Notes under the pieces: generated by a model
The model's input: only the letters and a program-made list of their open reading frames with translations
Database searches by the model: none
What the model was told of the DNA's origin: nothing
Program-made: the position numbers and the translations under genes
Shown here: positions 42,081 to 53,212 of the stretch, piece by piece
How positions within the stretch are numbered: the first letter of the stretch is position 1
Layout of the letters: every line of letters begins with the position of its first letter
Assembly (NCBI RefSeq): GCF_905171765.1
Contig: NC_053391.1
Coordinates: 108,474,644 to 108,538,643 of the forward strand
Origin: Bufo bufo
Lineage: Eukaryota > Chordata > Amphibia > Anura > Bufonidae
Length of the DNA stretch: 64,000 nt
Reading direction: 5' to 3'

Positions 42081-43897
42081 TCGTCGTGGTGGTTGGGTTG
42101 AGGTACCACAACGACACTGGGGAAATGTCGCTCGTGTAGACGGCTAACTACACTGGTGGATGGGGCCACGGAACCTCCTGGATAAAGGAGGTTCTCGATG
42201 ATCTCTTCCTGGAATTTGAGAAAGGATCGTGTTCTCCCAGCCTTACTGTAGAGAACAAAACTATTATACAGTGCCAATTGAATTAAATATACAGACACCT
42301 TCTTATACCAGCGTCTGGTGCGTCGGGAAACTAAATAGGGAGCCAACATCTGGTCATTGAAGTCCACCCCTCCCATGAGTGCATTATAGTCGTGGACTGA
42401 GAGGGGCTTTTCAATGACACGGGTTGCCCTTTCAATTTGGATTGTCGTGTCTGCGTGAATGGAGGAGAGCATGTAAACGTCACGCTTGTCTCTCCATTTC
42501 ACCGCGAGCAGTTCTTCGTTACACAAGGCAGCCCTCTCCACCCTTGCAAGACGGGTGGTAACGAGCCGTTGGGGGAAGCCCACGCGACTAGTTCGCGCGG
42601 TGCCACAGGCGCAAATCCGTTCTAGAAACAAATGCCTAAAGAGGGCCACACTTGTGTAAAAATTGTCCACATAAAGATGGTACCCCTTGCCGAATAAGGG
42701 TGACACCAAGTCCCAGACTGTCTTCCCACTGCTCCCCAGGTAGTCAGGGCAACCGACCAGCTCCAGGGTCTGATCTTTTCCCTCATAGATCCGAAATTTG
42801 TGGGTATAGCCTGTGGCCCTTTCACAGAGCTTATACAATTTGACCCCATACCGGGCACGCTTGCTTGGGATGTATTGTTTGAAGCCAAGGCGCCCGGTAA
42901 AATGTATTAGGGACTCGTCTACGCAGATGTTTTGCTCAGGGGTATACAAATCTGCAAATTTCTGGTTGAAATGGTTTATGAGGGGCCGAATTTTGTGGAG
43001 CCGGTCAAAAGCTGGGTGGCCTCTGGGACGGGAGGTGGTGTTGTCGCTAAAATGCAGGAAACGCAGGATGGTCTCAAATCGTGTCCTGGACATAGCAGCA
43101 GAGAACATGGGCATGTGATGAATTGGGTTCGTGGACCCATATGACCGCAATTCATGCTTTTTAGTTAGACCCATGTTGAGGAGAAGGCCCAGAAAAATTT
43201 TAAGTTCGGAAACTTGGACTGGTTTCCACCGGAAAGGCTGGGCATAATAGCTTCCCGGGTTTGCGGTTATAAATTGTGTGGCATACCGATTTGTTTCTGC
43301 CACGACTAAGTCCAAGAGCTCCGCAGTCAAGAACAGCTCAAAAAATCCCAGGGCTGTACTGATCTGAGCCGTCTCAACCCGAACTCCAGACTGGGCGGTG
43401 AAAGGGGGAACTAATGGTGCGGCTGAAGTTGGTGACTGCCAATCAGGGTTTGCCAGCACCTCAGGGATTCTAGGGGCTCTACGGGCCTGTCTGTGCGGTG
43501 GCTGCGACGGGGTAACTACTGCACGTGCCACCGTACCAGCTTCAACTGCCCTTCTGGTGCTCGCTACTTCACCATGTTGTACGGCAGTGCTTGTACTAGG
43601 TCCAGGAAGGGCTGCGCTGCTGGTGTATGCCTCACCACGTGATCCGGCAGCGACAGCCCCACTCTGCTGCTCTTGAAACGGATCCTGCACAACCTGTGGT
43701 CTAGCGACATGGGGCCGGGTACTCCTGGTGCTATCAGGGACCTCCACCTCCTCGTCCGAACTTTGGGTCAGAGAGCCACTGCTTTCTACAGGTTCATATT
43801 CTGACCCGCTAGATTCGTCAGATGAGGGTTCCCATTCCTCATCCGACTGGGTCAGAATCCTGTAGGCCTCTTCAGAAGAATACCCCCTGTTTGACAT
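42047..43897 (-). CDS. piggyBac-family transposase, 616 aa
   Basis: This is an uninterrupted reading frame from ATG at 43897. An acidic Ser/Glu-rich N-terminus (SSDESSGSEYEPVE) is followed by the DDE_Tnp_1_7 domain from about residue 200. Catalytic aspartates are visible in order: NICVDESLIHFTGR (about residue 313), YVDNFYTSVALFRHLF (about 410) and MGGVDFNDQM (two Asp, about 510). The usual C-terminal Cys-rich zinc finger is missing from this frame. It is present just downstream in another frame (CRVGSRS...DTRYFCPDHPALCLGECF, 41950-42075) because of a seven-A run at 42074-42080. It is otherwise intact and could catalyse excision if the finger is dispensable, which is doubtful. Confidence 0.93.
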   Translation of the reverse strand: MSNRGYSSEEAYRILTQSDEEWEPSSDESSGSEYEPVESSGSLTQSSDEEVEVPDSTRSTRPHVARPQVVQDPFQEQQSGAVAAGSRGEAYTSSAALPGPSTSTAVQHGEVASTRRAVEAGTVARAVVTPSQPPHRQARRAPRIPEVLANPDWQSPTSAAPLVPPFTAQSGVRVETAQISTALGFFELFLTAELLDLVVAETNRYATQFITANPGSYYAQPFRWKPVQVSELKIFLGLLLNMGLTKKHELRSYGSTNPIHHMPMFSAAMSRTRFETILRFLHFSDNTTSRPRGHPAFDRLHKIRPLINHFNQKFADLYTPEQNICVDESLIHFTGRLGFKQYIPSKRARYGVKLYKLCERATGYTHKFRIYEGKDQTLELVGCPDYLGSSGKTVWDLVSPLFGKGYHLYVDNFYTSVALFRHLFLERICACGTARTSRVGFPQRLVTTRLARVERAALCNEELLAVKWRDKRDVYMLSSIHADTTIQIERATRVIEKPLSVHDYNALMGGVDFNDQMLAPYLVSRRTRRWYKKVSVYLIQLALYNSFVLYSKAGRTRSFLKFQEEIIENLLYPGGSVAPSTSVVSRLHERHFPSVVVVPQPNHHDEKNVVSVAGVE

Positions 43898-45358
43898 TTT
43901 GGACTACTAAATTTAGGGGTATTCCCTGAGACTACCCAAGAAAAAAAGCAAGCCTGTCTTACAAAGGGGAGGCTAGCGAAGTACCAGAGGCCGCTGCGGT
44001 TGATTAAAAAATATCAAAACTGATTTTTTTTATCGCCGCAGAGCTTGTAAAGTGAATGTGCAGTGATCAAAAATTTTTTATTTTTTGTCACTGCAGTGGG
44101 GCGGGCGTGGGTGAACGCACGTGTGGGCGACCGATCAGGCCTGATCGGGCAAACACTGCGTTTTGGGTGGAGGGCGAGCTAAGGTGACACTAATACAATT
44201 ATAGATCTGACCGTGATCAGTTTTGATCACTTACAGATACTATAAAAGTACAAATGCTGATTAGCGATATGCTAATCAGCGAATCAGTGACTGCGGTGCG
44301 GTGGGCTGGGCGCTAACTGATCCCTAAACTACCTAACCAAGGGGCCTAAACTAATCTTAAAACCTAACAGCCAATACTAGTGAAAAAAAAATGTGACAGT
44401 TTACACTGATCACTTTTTGTCTTTCACTAAGTGATTGACAGGGGGCGATCAAGGGGTTAATTTGGATGATGGGGGTGATGGAAGGTGATCAGGGGCTAAG
44501 GGTAGTGTTTGGTGTGTACTCACAGTGATGTCTGCTCCTCTGCTGGATCCAACCGACGAAAAGGACCAGCAGAGGAGCAGAGAAGCCATATAACAGATCA
44601 TATTTACTAATATGATCTGTTAAATGGCTTGTGATTCGATTTTTAAAAAATCAGCAACCTTTCCAGCGATGATCATTGGCTGGCAGGTTGCTGATGCAAT
44701 ACTCCTTTAACTTTTGCCGGCCCGCAATGTGCATGCGCGGGCCGGCTGTGACCGAAATATCGCGTTTCGCGAGAGGACGCGCCGGCGCGTCCAGGCGGAA
44801 TGAAACAACCACCTCCAGGACGCTTCGCTGCGTTCGGCGGTCCGGAGGTGGTTAAAGATCAAAAGTTAAAAATTTTAAATATCACTCACCTTTCAAGAAC
44901 ATCCAGGATTCCCCAGAAGGTGCCTCTTGTTTCTTTTGTGAACACATTCTCCTAGGAAGGTATCCTTGGAGTAACTAATGACAAAAACAACAGAAGTAAG
45001 AACACCCGAAAATAATTCCACAGGTCTATAAAGTATGGCAATTTCCCCTTACCCTAACAAATGTGGAAAGTAAGAAACAGGAAAAAAAAAAGATGGAAAA
45101 AGAAAAGGAAGGAGAAAGGGAGGGGGAAAAGGAAAAGAAAAAAAAAAAAAAAAAATAGAAAATAAATAGGAACTGAACAACAAGGATCAAATAATGAACA
45201 GAAAACATTTTAAAAAGACAAAGGATTTTTTAAATGACATTTAAAAAATAAAATAAATATAAAATAACAAGAATTTTTTTCAATTGAAAAACTTTTCACG
45301 TAAAAAGTCTTCCTCATAGTGAAATCCCCCACTTTCCATTTTGTACCCTCATTTAGGG

Positions 45359-46090
45359 TACATATTTTGCACTTTGCCTCTAGAGGCCTGCTGTGCGCTA
45401 CGAGCACATATGGGGAGAAAATGGGGAACATATACTGGGGTTCATTTTCTCCTTTAACTCATTGTGAAAGTGAAAAATTGGGGTCTTATAGTAATTTTTT
45501 ATTTTTACAAATGTGTGCTTTGAAATGCTTCTCAAGGTTTTCTGCCTTCTGTGAGATACCTGTTTGCTAAAAAGTACCCTTTCCACCACTTAAAATGTTT
45601 GTACATGGGTGCTTTTTCCAAAATGGGGTCACTTCTTGGGGTTTTTAATTTCTGGGGACCTCGGGAAATTTTTTAAATGCGACATGGCAGCTAAAATCCA
45701 TGTCTGCCAATTCAGGCCTGCAAAAAACATATTTTGCACTTTGCCTCTAGAGGCCTGCTGTGTGCCAATACAGCAGGCTACGAGCACATATGGGGTGTTA
45801 GCAAAATGGGGAACATATACTGGGGTGCATTTTCTCCTTTAACCCCTTGTGAAAGTGAAAAATTGGGGTCTACTAGTAATTTTTAATTTTTACAAATGTG
45901 GGCTTTGAAATGCTTCTCTCAATTAATTCTGCCTTCTGTGAGACACCTGTTTGCTAAAAAAGTACCCTTTTCACCACTTAAAATGTTGGTAATGGGTGCT
46001 CTTTCCGAAATGGGGTCACTTCTTGGGGTTTTTCATTTCTGGGGACCTCAGGAATTTATTTAATGCGACATGGCACCTAAAATCCATGTC
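45359..46090 (+). repeat. Tandem array of ~385-bp units (block 2)
   Basis: The same unit as 29200-34276 (CATATTTTGCACTTTGCCTC, GAGCACATATGGGG, ACCTGTTTGCTAAAA) resumes here, completing the unit cut at 34276. About two units are present before the sequence grades into the diverged block. Confidence 0.88.
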
Positions 46091-48350
46091 TGCCAATTCA
46101 GGTCAGAAAAATCCATATTTAGCTGTTTGTATCTAGAGCCTTGCCATTCGCCCATACATAATTTTTTGAGCCCATATGGGGTGTTGGCGTATTCTGGGGC
46201 AAATGGAGAACAAAATGTGGGGTGCATTTTGACCTGTTAACCCTTGTGAAAATGAAAAATGTGGGTGTAAAGCAACTTTTTCTGGAAAAAAATTGTCATT
46301 TTTTATTTTCACAGCTAAGCGTTTTCTAATTCTGTAAAACGCCTGATGGGTTTAAGTGCTCACTACACACCTTGAAATATTCCTTGAGGGGTGTAGTTTC
46401 TGGAATGGGGTCACTTTTTGGGGGTTTCCACTCTAGGGCCACTTCAGGGTGGCTTCATATGCGACATAGCTCCGAATTACCATTCCAGCTAAATCCTCTT
46501 TTTCCTACCCGCCATATTGTGTGCGGCCATACATAATTTTTTGAGCACATTTGGGGTGTGGCGTATTTAGGGGGAAATGGGGAACAAAATGTGGGGTGCA
46601 ATTTGTCCTGTTTTCCCTTGTGAAAGTGTAAAATGTTGGTGTAAAGCAACTTTTTCTGGAAAAAACTTTTTTTGCATTTTTCACAGCCAATCGTTTCCTA
46701 ATTCTGTGAAACGCCTAATGGGTCAAAGTGCTCACTACACACCTTGAAATATTCCTTGAGGGGTGTAGTTTCCAGAATGGGATGACTTTTTGGGGGTTTC
46801 CATTGTAGGGCCACCTCAGGGTGTGTTCAATTTCAAGATGGCGCCTGTCAATTTTTCCGGAGAAATCTGCCTTCCAGAAGCCATTTGGTGCTCCTTTCCT
46901 TCTGACCCTTGTGGTACGCCCATATGGGGTATTGCTGTAATCAGGAGAAAATGGGCAATACATTTGGGGGTGCATTTTGGGCCTAAAGTCCATTTTTCTG
47001 GAAAAAAATAGTAATTTTTTATTTTCACATGGTTTTTAATTCCATGAATCACCTTTGAGGACAAAGTTCTCACTACACATCTTGAAATGTTCCTTGAGGG
47101 GTGTAGTTTCCAGAATGGGGTCACTTTTTGGGTGTTTCCACTCTAGGGGTACCTCAGGGTGTCTTCATATGCGACATAGCTCCTAAATGCCAATCCTGCA
47201 AAATCTGTCCTCCAAAAGCCCTATGGCGCTTCTTCCCTTTTGAACCCTGCCATGCATCCATACATCATTTTTTGAGCACATATGGGGTGTTGGCGTATTC
47301 GGAGGGAAATGAGGAACAAAATGTGGGGTGCATTTTGTCCTGTTTTCCCTTGTGAAAGTGTAAAATGTGGGTGTAAATCAACTTTTTCTGCAAAAAAAAA
47401 ATTATTTTTAATTTTCACAGCCAAGAGTTTCCTAATTCTGCGAAAGCGCCTGATCGGTCTAAGTGCTCACTACCCTCCTTAAAATATTCCTTGAGGGGTG
47501 TAGTTTCCGGAATGGGGTCACTTTTTGGGGGTTTCCACTCTAGGGCCACCTCCGGTTGTCTTCATATGCAACATAGCTCACAATTACCATTCCAGCTAAA
47601 TCCGCTCTCCAAAAGCCATATGGGGCTCCTTCCACTCTGAAGCCCGCTGCCATACATCAGTTTTTGAGCACACATGGGGTGTTTCTGTAAACTCCAGATT
47701 CAGGGTAATAGATTTTGAGCTTTGTTTGGCTGTTAACCCTTGATGTGTTACAGAAAATATAGATTAAAATTTAAAATCTGCTAAAAAAAAAGGTGAAGTT
47801 TTTAAATTTTATTTCCATTTTCATTTAATTCTCGTGGGGCACCTAAAGGGTTAAATTTTTTGTAAAATCAGTTTTTATTAGGTTGAGGGGTGTAGTTTCT
47901 AAAATGGGGTGATTTATGGGTGGTTTCTAATATGTAAGCCCCAGAAAGTGACTTCATAACTGAACTGGTCCTGAAAAAATTTGGGTTTGGAAATGTTTTT
48001 AAACATTTTAAGATTTGCTTCTAAACTTCTAAGCCTTCTAACGTCCCCAAAAAAATAAAATGTCATTTTCAAAATGATCCAAACATAAGGTAGACATATG
48101 GGGAATGTAAAGTAATAACTACTTTTGGAGGTATTACTATCTATTTTAAAAGTAGAGAAATTGAAATTTTTTTACTCCATTTTCCAACTGTCTTGAAGTA
48201 CAATATGTGACGAGAAAACAATCTCAGAATGGCCTGGATATGTGAAAGCGTTTTAAAGTTATTACCACATAAAGTGACACATGTCAGATTTGCTAAAAAT
48301 GGCCTGGACAGAAAGGTGAAAAAATGGAAGGGTCCTTAAGGGGTTAAGGG
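46091..48350 (+). repeat. Diverged ancestral repeat block ending in TTAAGGGGTTAA
   Basis: At least four diverged units contain TCCTTGAGGGGTGTAGTTTC, GAATGGGGTCACTTTTTGGG, TTCATATGCGACATAGCTCC, GAGCACATATGGGGTGTTGG and CCCTTGTGAAAGTGTAAAAT. These are clearly related to the 385-bp unit but only about 60-70% similar by eye. From 47700 the sequence is non-repeated and ends GGGTCCTTAAGGGGTTAA, the usual end of a large frog DNA-repeat family. The homogeneous array probably grew from units of this element. Confidence 0.7.
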
Positions 48351-48960
48351 AGGTGGGAGGCACCCAAGTATCACATCAACGTGGTCTGTGTGCTAGACGA
48401 CCTGCAACGCTGGACGAGGGACCAATAGGCCTCAGTGCTGTTCACTGATGAAAGTCGATTCCCGCTGAGCAAAAATAATGTCCGCCAATGATGTTGGAGA
48501 CGTCAAGGAGAGCGCTATGCATCAGCCACTGTTGTCACCAAATGAGCCTTTTGTGGTGGTAGTGTTAGAGTGTGGGCAGGTGTGTCTAGTCAATACAGAA
48601 CTGCCCTACACTTTGTGAATGGTACAGTGACAAGCCCATACTACTTCAACATCACAGGCCTAATTTAATCTTCATGGACTTGTGAACAGTATGAGACGTC
48701 GTTGTCAAGCTGTAATTGATGCTCAAGGCCACATGATAAGTTTCTGAGACATTGACATTTTTGCGGGGGTATACCCACCACTGTTGTTGGCTTTTGTTTC
48801 AATAAATTGAGATGAGGAAATCACCATTGCATGCTTCTACTTAAATGCCCTATGTTCATGATATAATATCACTGTAGTGAGAACTTTTTAAGTTTTCCAT
48901 AAATTTCACCCGAAATCCAAATATTCCTAACTTTTTGTGAGTAGTGTGTATACAAAGAGC
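48351..48960 (+). pseudogene. Tc1/mariner-like transposase relic
   Basis: A plus-strand reading with several stops gives VLDDLQRWTRDQ, VLFTDESRFPLSKNN (the first catalytic Asp region) and SVRVWAGVS, then TALHFVNGTVTS. The 3' end TAACTTTTTGTGAGTAGTGT resembles a Tc1-type terminus. The 5' half is absent, so it is truncated and dead. Confidence 0.75.
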
Positions 48961-49995
48961 AGAGACATGGGGGAGATTTCTCAAGACCAGCGCTTCCGGT
49001 ACCCGTCTTGATAGCCCCTGCACTGCCAGAAGAATGCGCCTTATTTATGATGAGACGCATCCTCCGGAAGTCAGTGCGCCTAAACAGAAATCTTTGACAG
49101 CTTAAGAGATGGTGTTGATTTCTTGCTTCATTTGTGCCAGAAAACAGGCATAAATAAAGATAAATTTGTCGGGGCAGCTGGCCACGTCCCCTTTAGGAAT
49201 GGTGATGTGAAATAGATGCGACAATATTTTTCAAAATCGCACCTGTGACTTTTTAATGTCAATTTTCATACGCAAGGGAAATGATAAATCTCCCCCATGG
49301 TGTAAGACTTGGAGAATGAGTCCTATTCCGGTGTCATGAAATTAATGCCCTACCCTCATCAATTTCAGATTGGTGGCGGTCCAACTTTCAACACCCCTGC
49401 CAATCAGCTGTTTGAAGGGGCTGCGGCGCTAATGCAAGAGCTGCATTCTCTGAACGCCCTCTACATTGTAGTGGAGGTGCAATGTAATTACAGCTTCCTC
49501 TCCCACAACGAACAGCTGTTAAAACATCGGGGACTGGAGCAGCATCAGAACGTATTCTATGTGCACTGCTAGGCTAAAAAAAAAGGGATTTACAGAGCTT
49601 CTACCATAGGTGAGTGGAAAAACAAGAGAAGCATTAATTACTTTAGCCTGTATTGTGGACCAAACACCCATTGAATCCTATGGGTCTGTGAAAACCACTG
49701 ACAGAACCCCCATGTTTTGTCAGTGGTTTTCATCAACCATTGGTAGGAGATGCTCTTAAAATCCCTTTTTCAGCCTAGCAGTGCATGTGGAATACAGATA
49801 AGACATGGACCAACAAGACTCCCATAGCAGTGAATGGAGAGCGCACTGCACATCTTCTGCCACTTCTCCATTCACCTCTATGGGAGTTCTGGAAGTAGCT
49901 GAGCTGGCACTCGGCTATTTTTGGCACTCCCATAGAAGTAAATGGAGGGTGGCTGGTCTTCCGCAGTGTGCCCTCGTTCTAGAGGGACCTGTACC
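48961..49995. other. Intergenic, repeat fragments
   Basis: 49340-49520 is related to the inner MITE at 16558-16865 (TCAATTTCAGATTGGTGG, then CCAATCAGCTGTTTGA). 49680-49740 holds an AAACCACTGACA / TGTCAGTGGTTTT hairpin. Nothing else was recognised. Confidence 0.5.
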
Positions 49996-50336
49996 CAGGG
50001 CCGGATTAAGAGCATCATGGGCCTGGTGCTGAGGATTTTGCTGGGCCTTTTTATGGAACTGCACTCAGTGTCTTAATTACATATATATTTTATCGATACC
50101 ATTAAAGTATTTTGTTCCTGCAACTACCCCTCATTTGGCGTCTATCTTGGCAACATGGAGGGGGACCACGGGAGGGGGACCCTGAGGGTGGGGCCATCCT
50201 CAGGGCACTATAGTGTCAGGAAAAACGCTTTGTTTTCCTGACACTATAGTGATCATTTAACATGACTATGAAGATTTCTGTTTTCTAGCTGCTGTGGACT
50301 GTGGACAATAGCAGCTAGAAACAGTAATTTTCATAG

Positions 50337-50522
50337 AGCTGTTATGATTTATGGACACAGCTCTCAGCATGCTTAGCCAGCCTTCTATCTGGCTGTGCTT
50401 CTTGAGAGTCACAGTCCACAGGCTCAGAAACAGCCTGTGGACTGTGACTCTCAAGATGCAAAGCCAGATAGAAGGCTGGCTAAGCATGCTGAGAGCTGTG
50501 TCCATAAATCATAACAGCACTA
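50337..50522. repeat. Near-perfect 85-bp-arm palindrome
   Basis: GCTGTTATGATTTATGGACA through GTCCACAGGCTCAG on the left is matched base for base, apart from a few positions, by the reverse complement ending GTCCATAAATCATAACAGC. The spacer is only about 8 bp (AGAAACAG). Two open frames on opposite strands begin with the same peptide because of this symmetry. Confidence 0.9.
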
Positions 50523-50650
50523 TGATTGCCCTCCCTTCCAACTGGATGAGTTTATCTGATACCTGCCCTGCTCCAGAAGCTCCTGCTGTCTCGCGGGCTG
50601 GTGTGGCTGAGCGCTGTGGGCCATGTGCTGGTCGAAACTGCTGAGCAGGT

Positions 50651-50884
50651 TGTACACAGCGAAGCGTGCAGGAGGGATAACCGCGGGCGCACTGAGGTCA
50701 TATCCGGCGGGCCGGCATTACAGGAACCGCACCAGCTGCTCTGACGTCCTGCCGCCGGATATCCTGTGACGTATATCCGGCGGCAGGACGTCAGAGCAGC
50801 TGGTGCTGTTCCTGTAATGCTGCGGCCCGCCAGATATGACCTCAGTGCGTCCGCGGTTATCCCTCCTGCACGCTGCGCTGTGTA
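50651..50884. repeat. GC-rich palindrome, about 105-bp arms
   Basis: TGTACACAGCGAAGCGTGCA, GGAGGGATAACCGCGG and GACGTCCTGCCGCCGGATAT on the left are mirrored by ATATCCGGCGGCAGGACGTC, CCGCGGTTATCCCTCC and TGCACGCTGCGCTGTGTACA. The spacer is about 10 bp near 50765. Confidence 0.88.
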
Positions 50885-51705
50885 CAATAGTGATGGGAAG
50901 TTCGGATCTTTCAGATGAATCGGTTCATGAATCGGATCTTCGGTTCACTTGCTGAGTCACTGACTGCTGAGCTGACTCGCAAGTGAACCGAAGACTCTAG
51001 GTGCCGGTGCGCATGCGCAGATGCTATCCATTCGATTCACTTGCTGCTGCTGACTCAGTCGGCTCTTCAACTCTCTAATGAGTGAATCCGGATCAGGAAG
51101 AGTGATTGATTATAGTGATAGTGAATAGTGAAGGGAAGCTGAGGCTGACGCCGGACAGGAGGACTCAGGAGCCGTCACTGTGGTGTGCATTGTTGTCTGT
51201 TGTGCATTGTTACCCACAGAGACAACAGTCTGACACTGACAGTAGTACAACGAACCAAGTGAAGTGAAATGTGAATGCACAGGGAAAACTATGTGCTGAA
51301 TTGATAACAGTATTACAGTAACACAGTCACTGGCTGATAATAAAATAGTCCCCACTTAACGGAATCCATAAAGGAGATGTGAACCCACCCTTAGTTATAT
51401 AGCTACTGAACGAGATGCCTTTAACATATATATCTCCTGAGAAGCCAATTTGATCCTAAAGGGTTAATTCAACCTGTAATCTAAACTCTGTGTCATCTGT
51501 CACTTCTCTTATCTCTCTGCTCCTGTCCCTTAATCTTATCACTGCTGCAACAAAATCACTGGGCCCCATAGCAGGAATCTAAATTGGGCCCCCATTCCCC
51601 TTTTATAGCCCCTCCTTTTGTTCCATGAACTATTCTTGCTGCTGCGTTTTATAATTTATGCCATCAGGGCCGGATTGGGATTGCAAAACAGCCCTGGCAC
51701 ACAAA

Positions 51706-52290
51706 AGAGGTATAATAGATGCAGTGTGTACAGGTATATAGTATATTCCCTAGTGTTCTGATATGTGAGGTACAGGGTATAATATATGCAGTGTGTACAG
51801 TATATACAGTAGTGTAATATGTGAGGTACGAGGTATAATAGATGCAGTGTGTACAGATATATAGTATATACAGCAGTGTATTGACACCTCGTACCTCACA
51901 TATAAGTACACTGCTGTATATACTATATATCTGTACACACTGCATCTATTATACCTCGTACCTCACATATCAGTACACTGCTGTATATACTATATATCTG
52001 TACACTGCATCTATTATACCTCGTACCTCACATATCAGTACACTGCTGTATATACTATATATCTGTACACTGCATCTATTATACCTCGTACCTCACATAT
52101 CAGTACACTGCTGTATATACTATATATCTATACACACTGCATCTATTATACCTTGTACCTCACATATCAGTACACTGCTGTATACACTATATATCTGTAC
52201 ATATTGCATCTATTATACCTTGTACCTCACATATCAGTGCACTGCGGTATATACTATATATCTGTACATATTGCATGTATAATACTGTGT
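51706..52290. repeat. ~66-bp minisatellite, present in both orientations
   Basis: From 51890, about six copies of CTCACATATCAGTACACTGC, TGTATATACTATATATCTGT, ACACACTGCATCTATTATAC and CTCGTAC. From 51706 to 51880 about two and a half copies run in the opposite direction. The inversion point is near 51885. The Ile/Tyr/Cys-rich frames are artefacts. Confidence 0.88.
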
Positions 52291-52311
52291 AATATGTGTG
52301 TGTGTGTATGT

Positions 52312-52312
52312 G

Positions 52313-52345
<33 letters not shown>
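52312..52345. repeat. (TG)n(TA)n microsatellite
   Basis: A GTGTGTGTGTATGTG run from 52292 followed by about 17 TA repeats. It is a simple repeat inside the hAT element. Confidence 0.95.
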
Positions 52346-52347
<2 letters not shown>

Positions 52348-53212
52348 CACACAGAGCAGTGTATTGATGTGAGACATAGAAGGTATAATACTGTAGATGC
52401 AGTGTTTATAGAAATATGTGGTCAGTTATACATTATGGTCACTGTGTGTGTGAGGTACATGAGGTAGTGGTCACTGTAACTGTCTGAAGTATTATACATG
52501 AGTGAGCAATGAGTAAAACAGGGCATGGAGGGGGGGGGGGGGTAAATGACAAGAAGTGGAGGACCTCCTCTTACCACTCCATTCCAGTCTGTATGGATCA
52601 ATGCAGAGCTGCTTGTGAACTTCTAATACTTGCTGTTAGGGGTTGAAGGACCTGTGATGATGTCATCACAGGTCCTGGCAGATATACCTTTGAAACCTAG
52701 GAACTACACCATTTTTGGTGCAGTTCCTTTGCTAGATTCTGCAGGACCTGTGATGTTGAAGATGATGTCATCACAGGTCCTGGCAGATGCACTGTTCTAA
52801 CCTGGGAACTACACTTTACACTGTGCAGTTCCCTTACAGGACCTGTGATGACATCATCAAAGGTCCTTTAGCTTTAGAAAGATAAACAGTCTACTCAGAC
52901 GACTCAGAGCTGCTAGTGCTTGCCTTGCCTCAGCTCTGATTGGTTGGTGGGCGGGGAGGGGAGGGGCTGGCAGAAGTAGCTTTTACTCTAGGATCATATT
53001 ACGCTCCTCCCGAGTCCCTCCCTCAGGCTCCCTGCTGCCAGCGTGAGGTGAGAGTCTCTGCAGTGTCTGTGTGCTATGTGACGCTGCGCTGTGTACAACA
53101 GAGGACTTTTAGCTCCCGACGGCCTTTTGGCTGGCAGATGGGCCTATTTTATGGTAGGGGCCTGGAGCTGCAGCTCCATCAGCCCCTACGTTAATCCGGC
53201 CCTGCCTGTACC

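Larger units (their letters stand above)
39809..44851 (-). mobile_element. Full-length piggyBac element
   Basis: CCACCTC at 39809 and GAGGTGG ending 44851 are inverted ends, flanked by TTAA at 39805-39808 and 44852-44855, the diagnostic piggyBac duplication. The 5043-bp element has a 616-aa transposase on the minus strand (42047-43897), a long subterminal inverted repeat (40614-40996) and another hairpin at 40360-40500. Intact ends and an almost intact gene indicate it is young compared with the PLE it entered. Confidence 0.93.
34277..45358 (+). mobile_element. Penelope-like retroelement, invaded by three elements
   Basis: The tandem unit breaks at GCCTGCAAAA (34276) and resumes at ACATATTTTGCAC (45359), the exact continuation of the unit. 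The whole 11.1 kb is therefore an insertion. Within it are a PLE N-terminal region, reverse transcriptase with YIDD, a C-terminal GIY-YIG endonuclease, and a 3' part after the piggyBac (44856-45358, including an A/G-rich run at 45075-45160). Subtracting the hammerhead unit (about 0.7 kb), the hAT (about 1.8 kb) and the piggyBac (5.05 kb) leaves about 3.5 kb, a normal PLE length. No clear target duplication was seen. Confidence 0.85.
49996..53204. mobile_element. 3.2-kb nonautonomous hAT with 8-bp duplication
   Basis: CAGGGCCGGATTAAG at 49996 and TTAATCCGGCCCTG ending 53204 are terminal inverted repeats. CCTGTACC occurs at 49988-49995 and 53205-53212, a perfect 8-bp hAT duplication. The interior has no transposase but holds two near-perfect palindromes (50337-50522, 50651-50884), an inverted minisatellite (51706-52290), a (TA)n run and three copies of a CTGTGATGATGTCATCACAG palindrome. 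A second internal CAGGGCCGGATTGGG at 51667 suggests it is a composite of related elements. Confidence 0.85.

Noticed and set aside
51664..52467. Ile/Tyr/Cys-rich ORFs on both strands
   Set aside because: They are translations of the inverted 66-bp minisatellite and an adjacent TA run.
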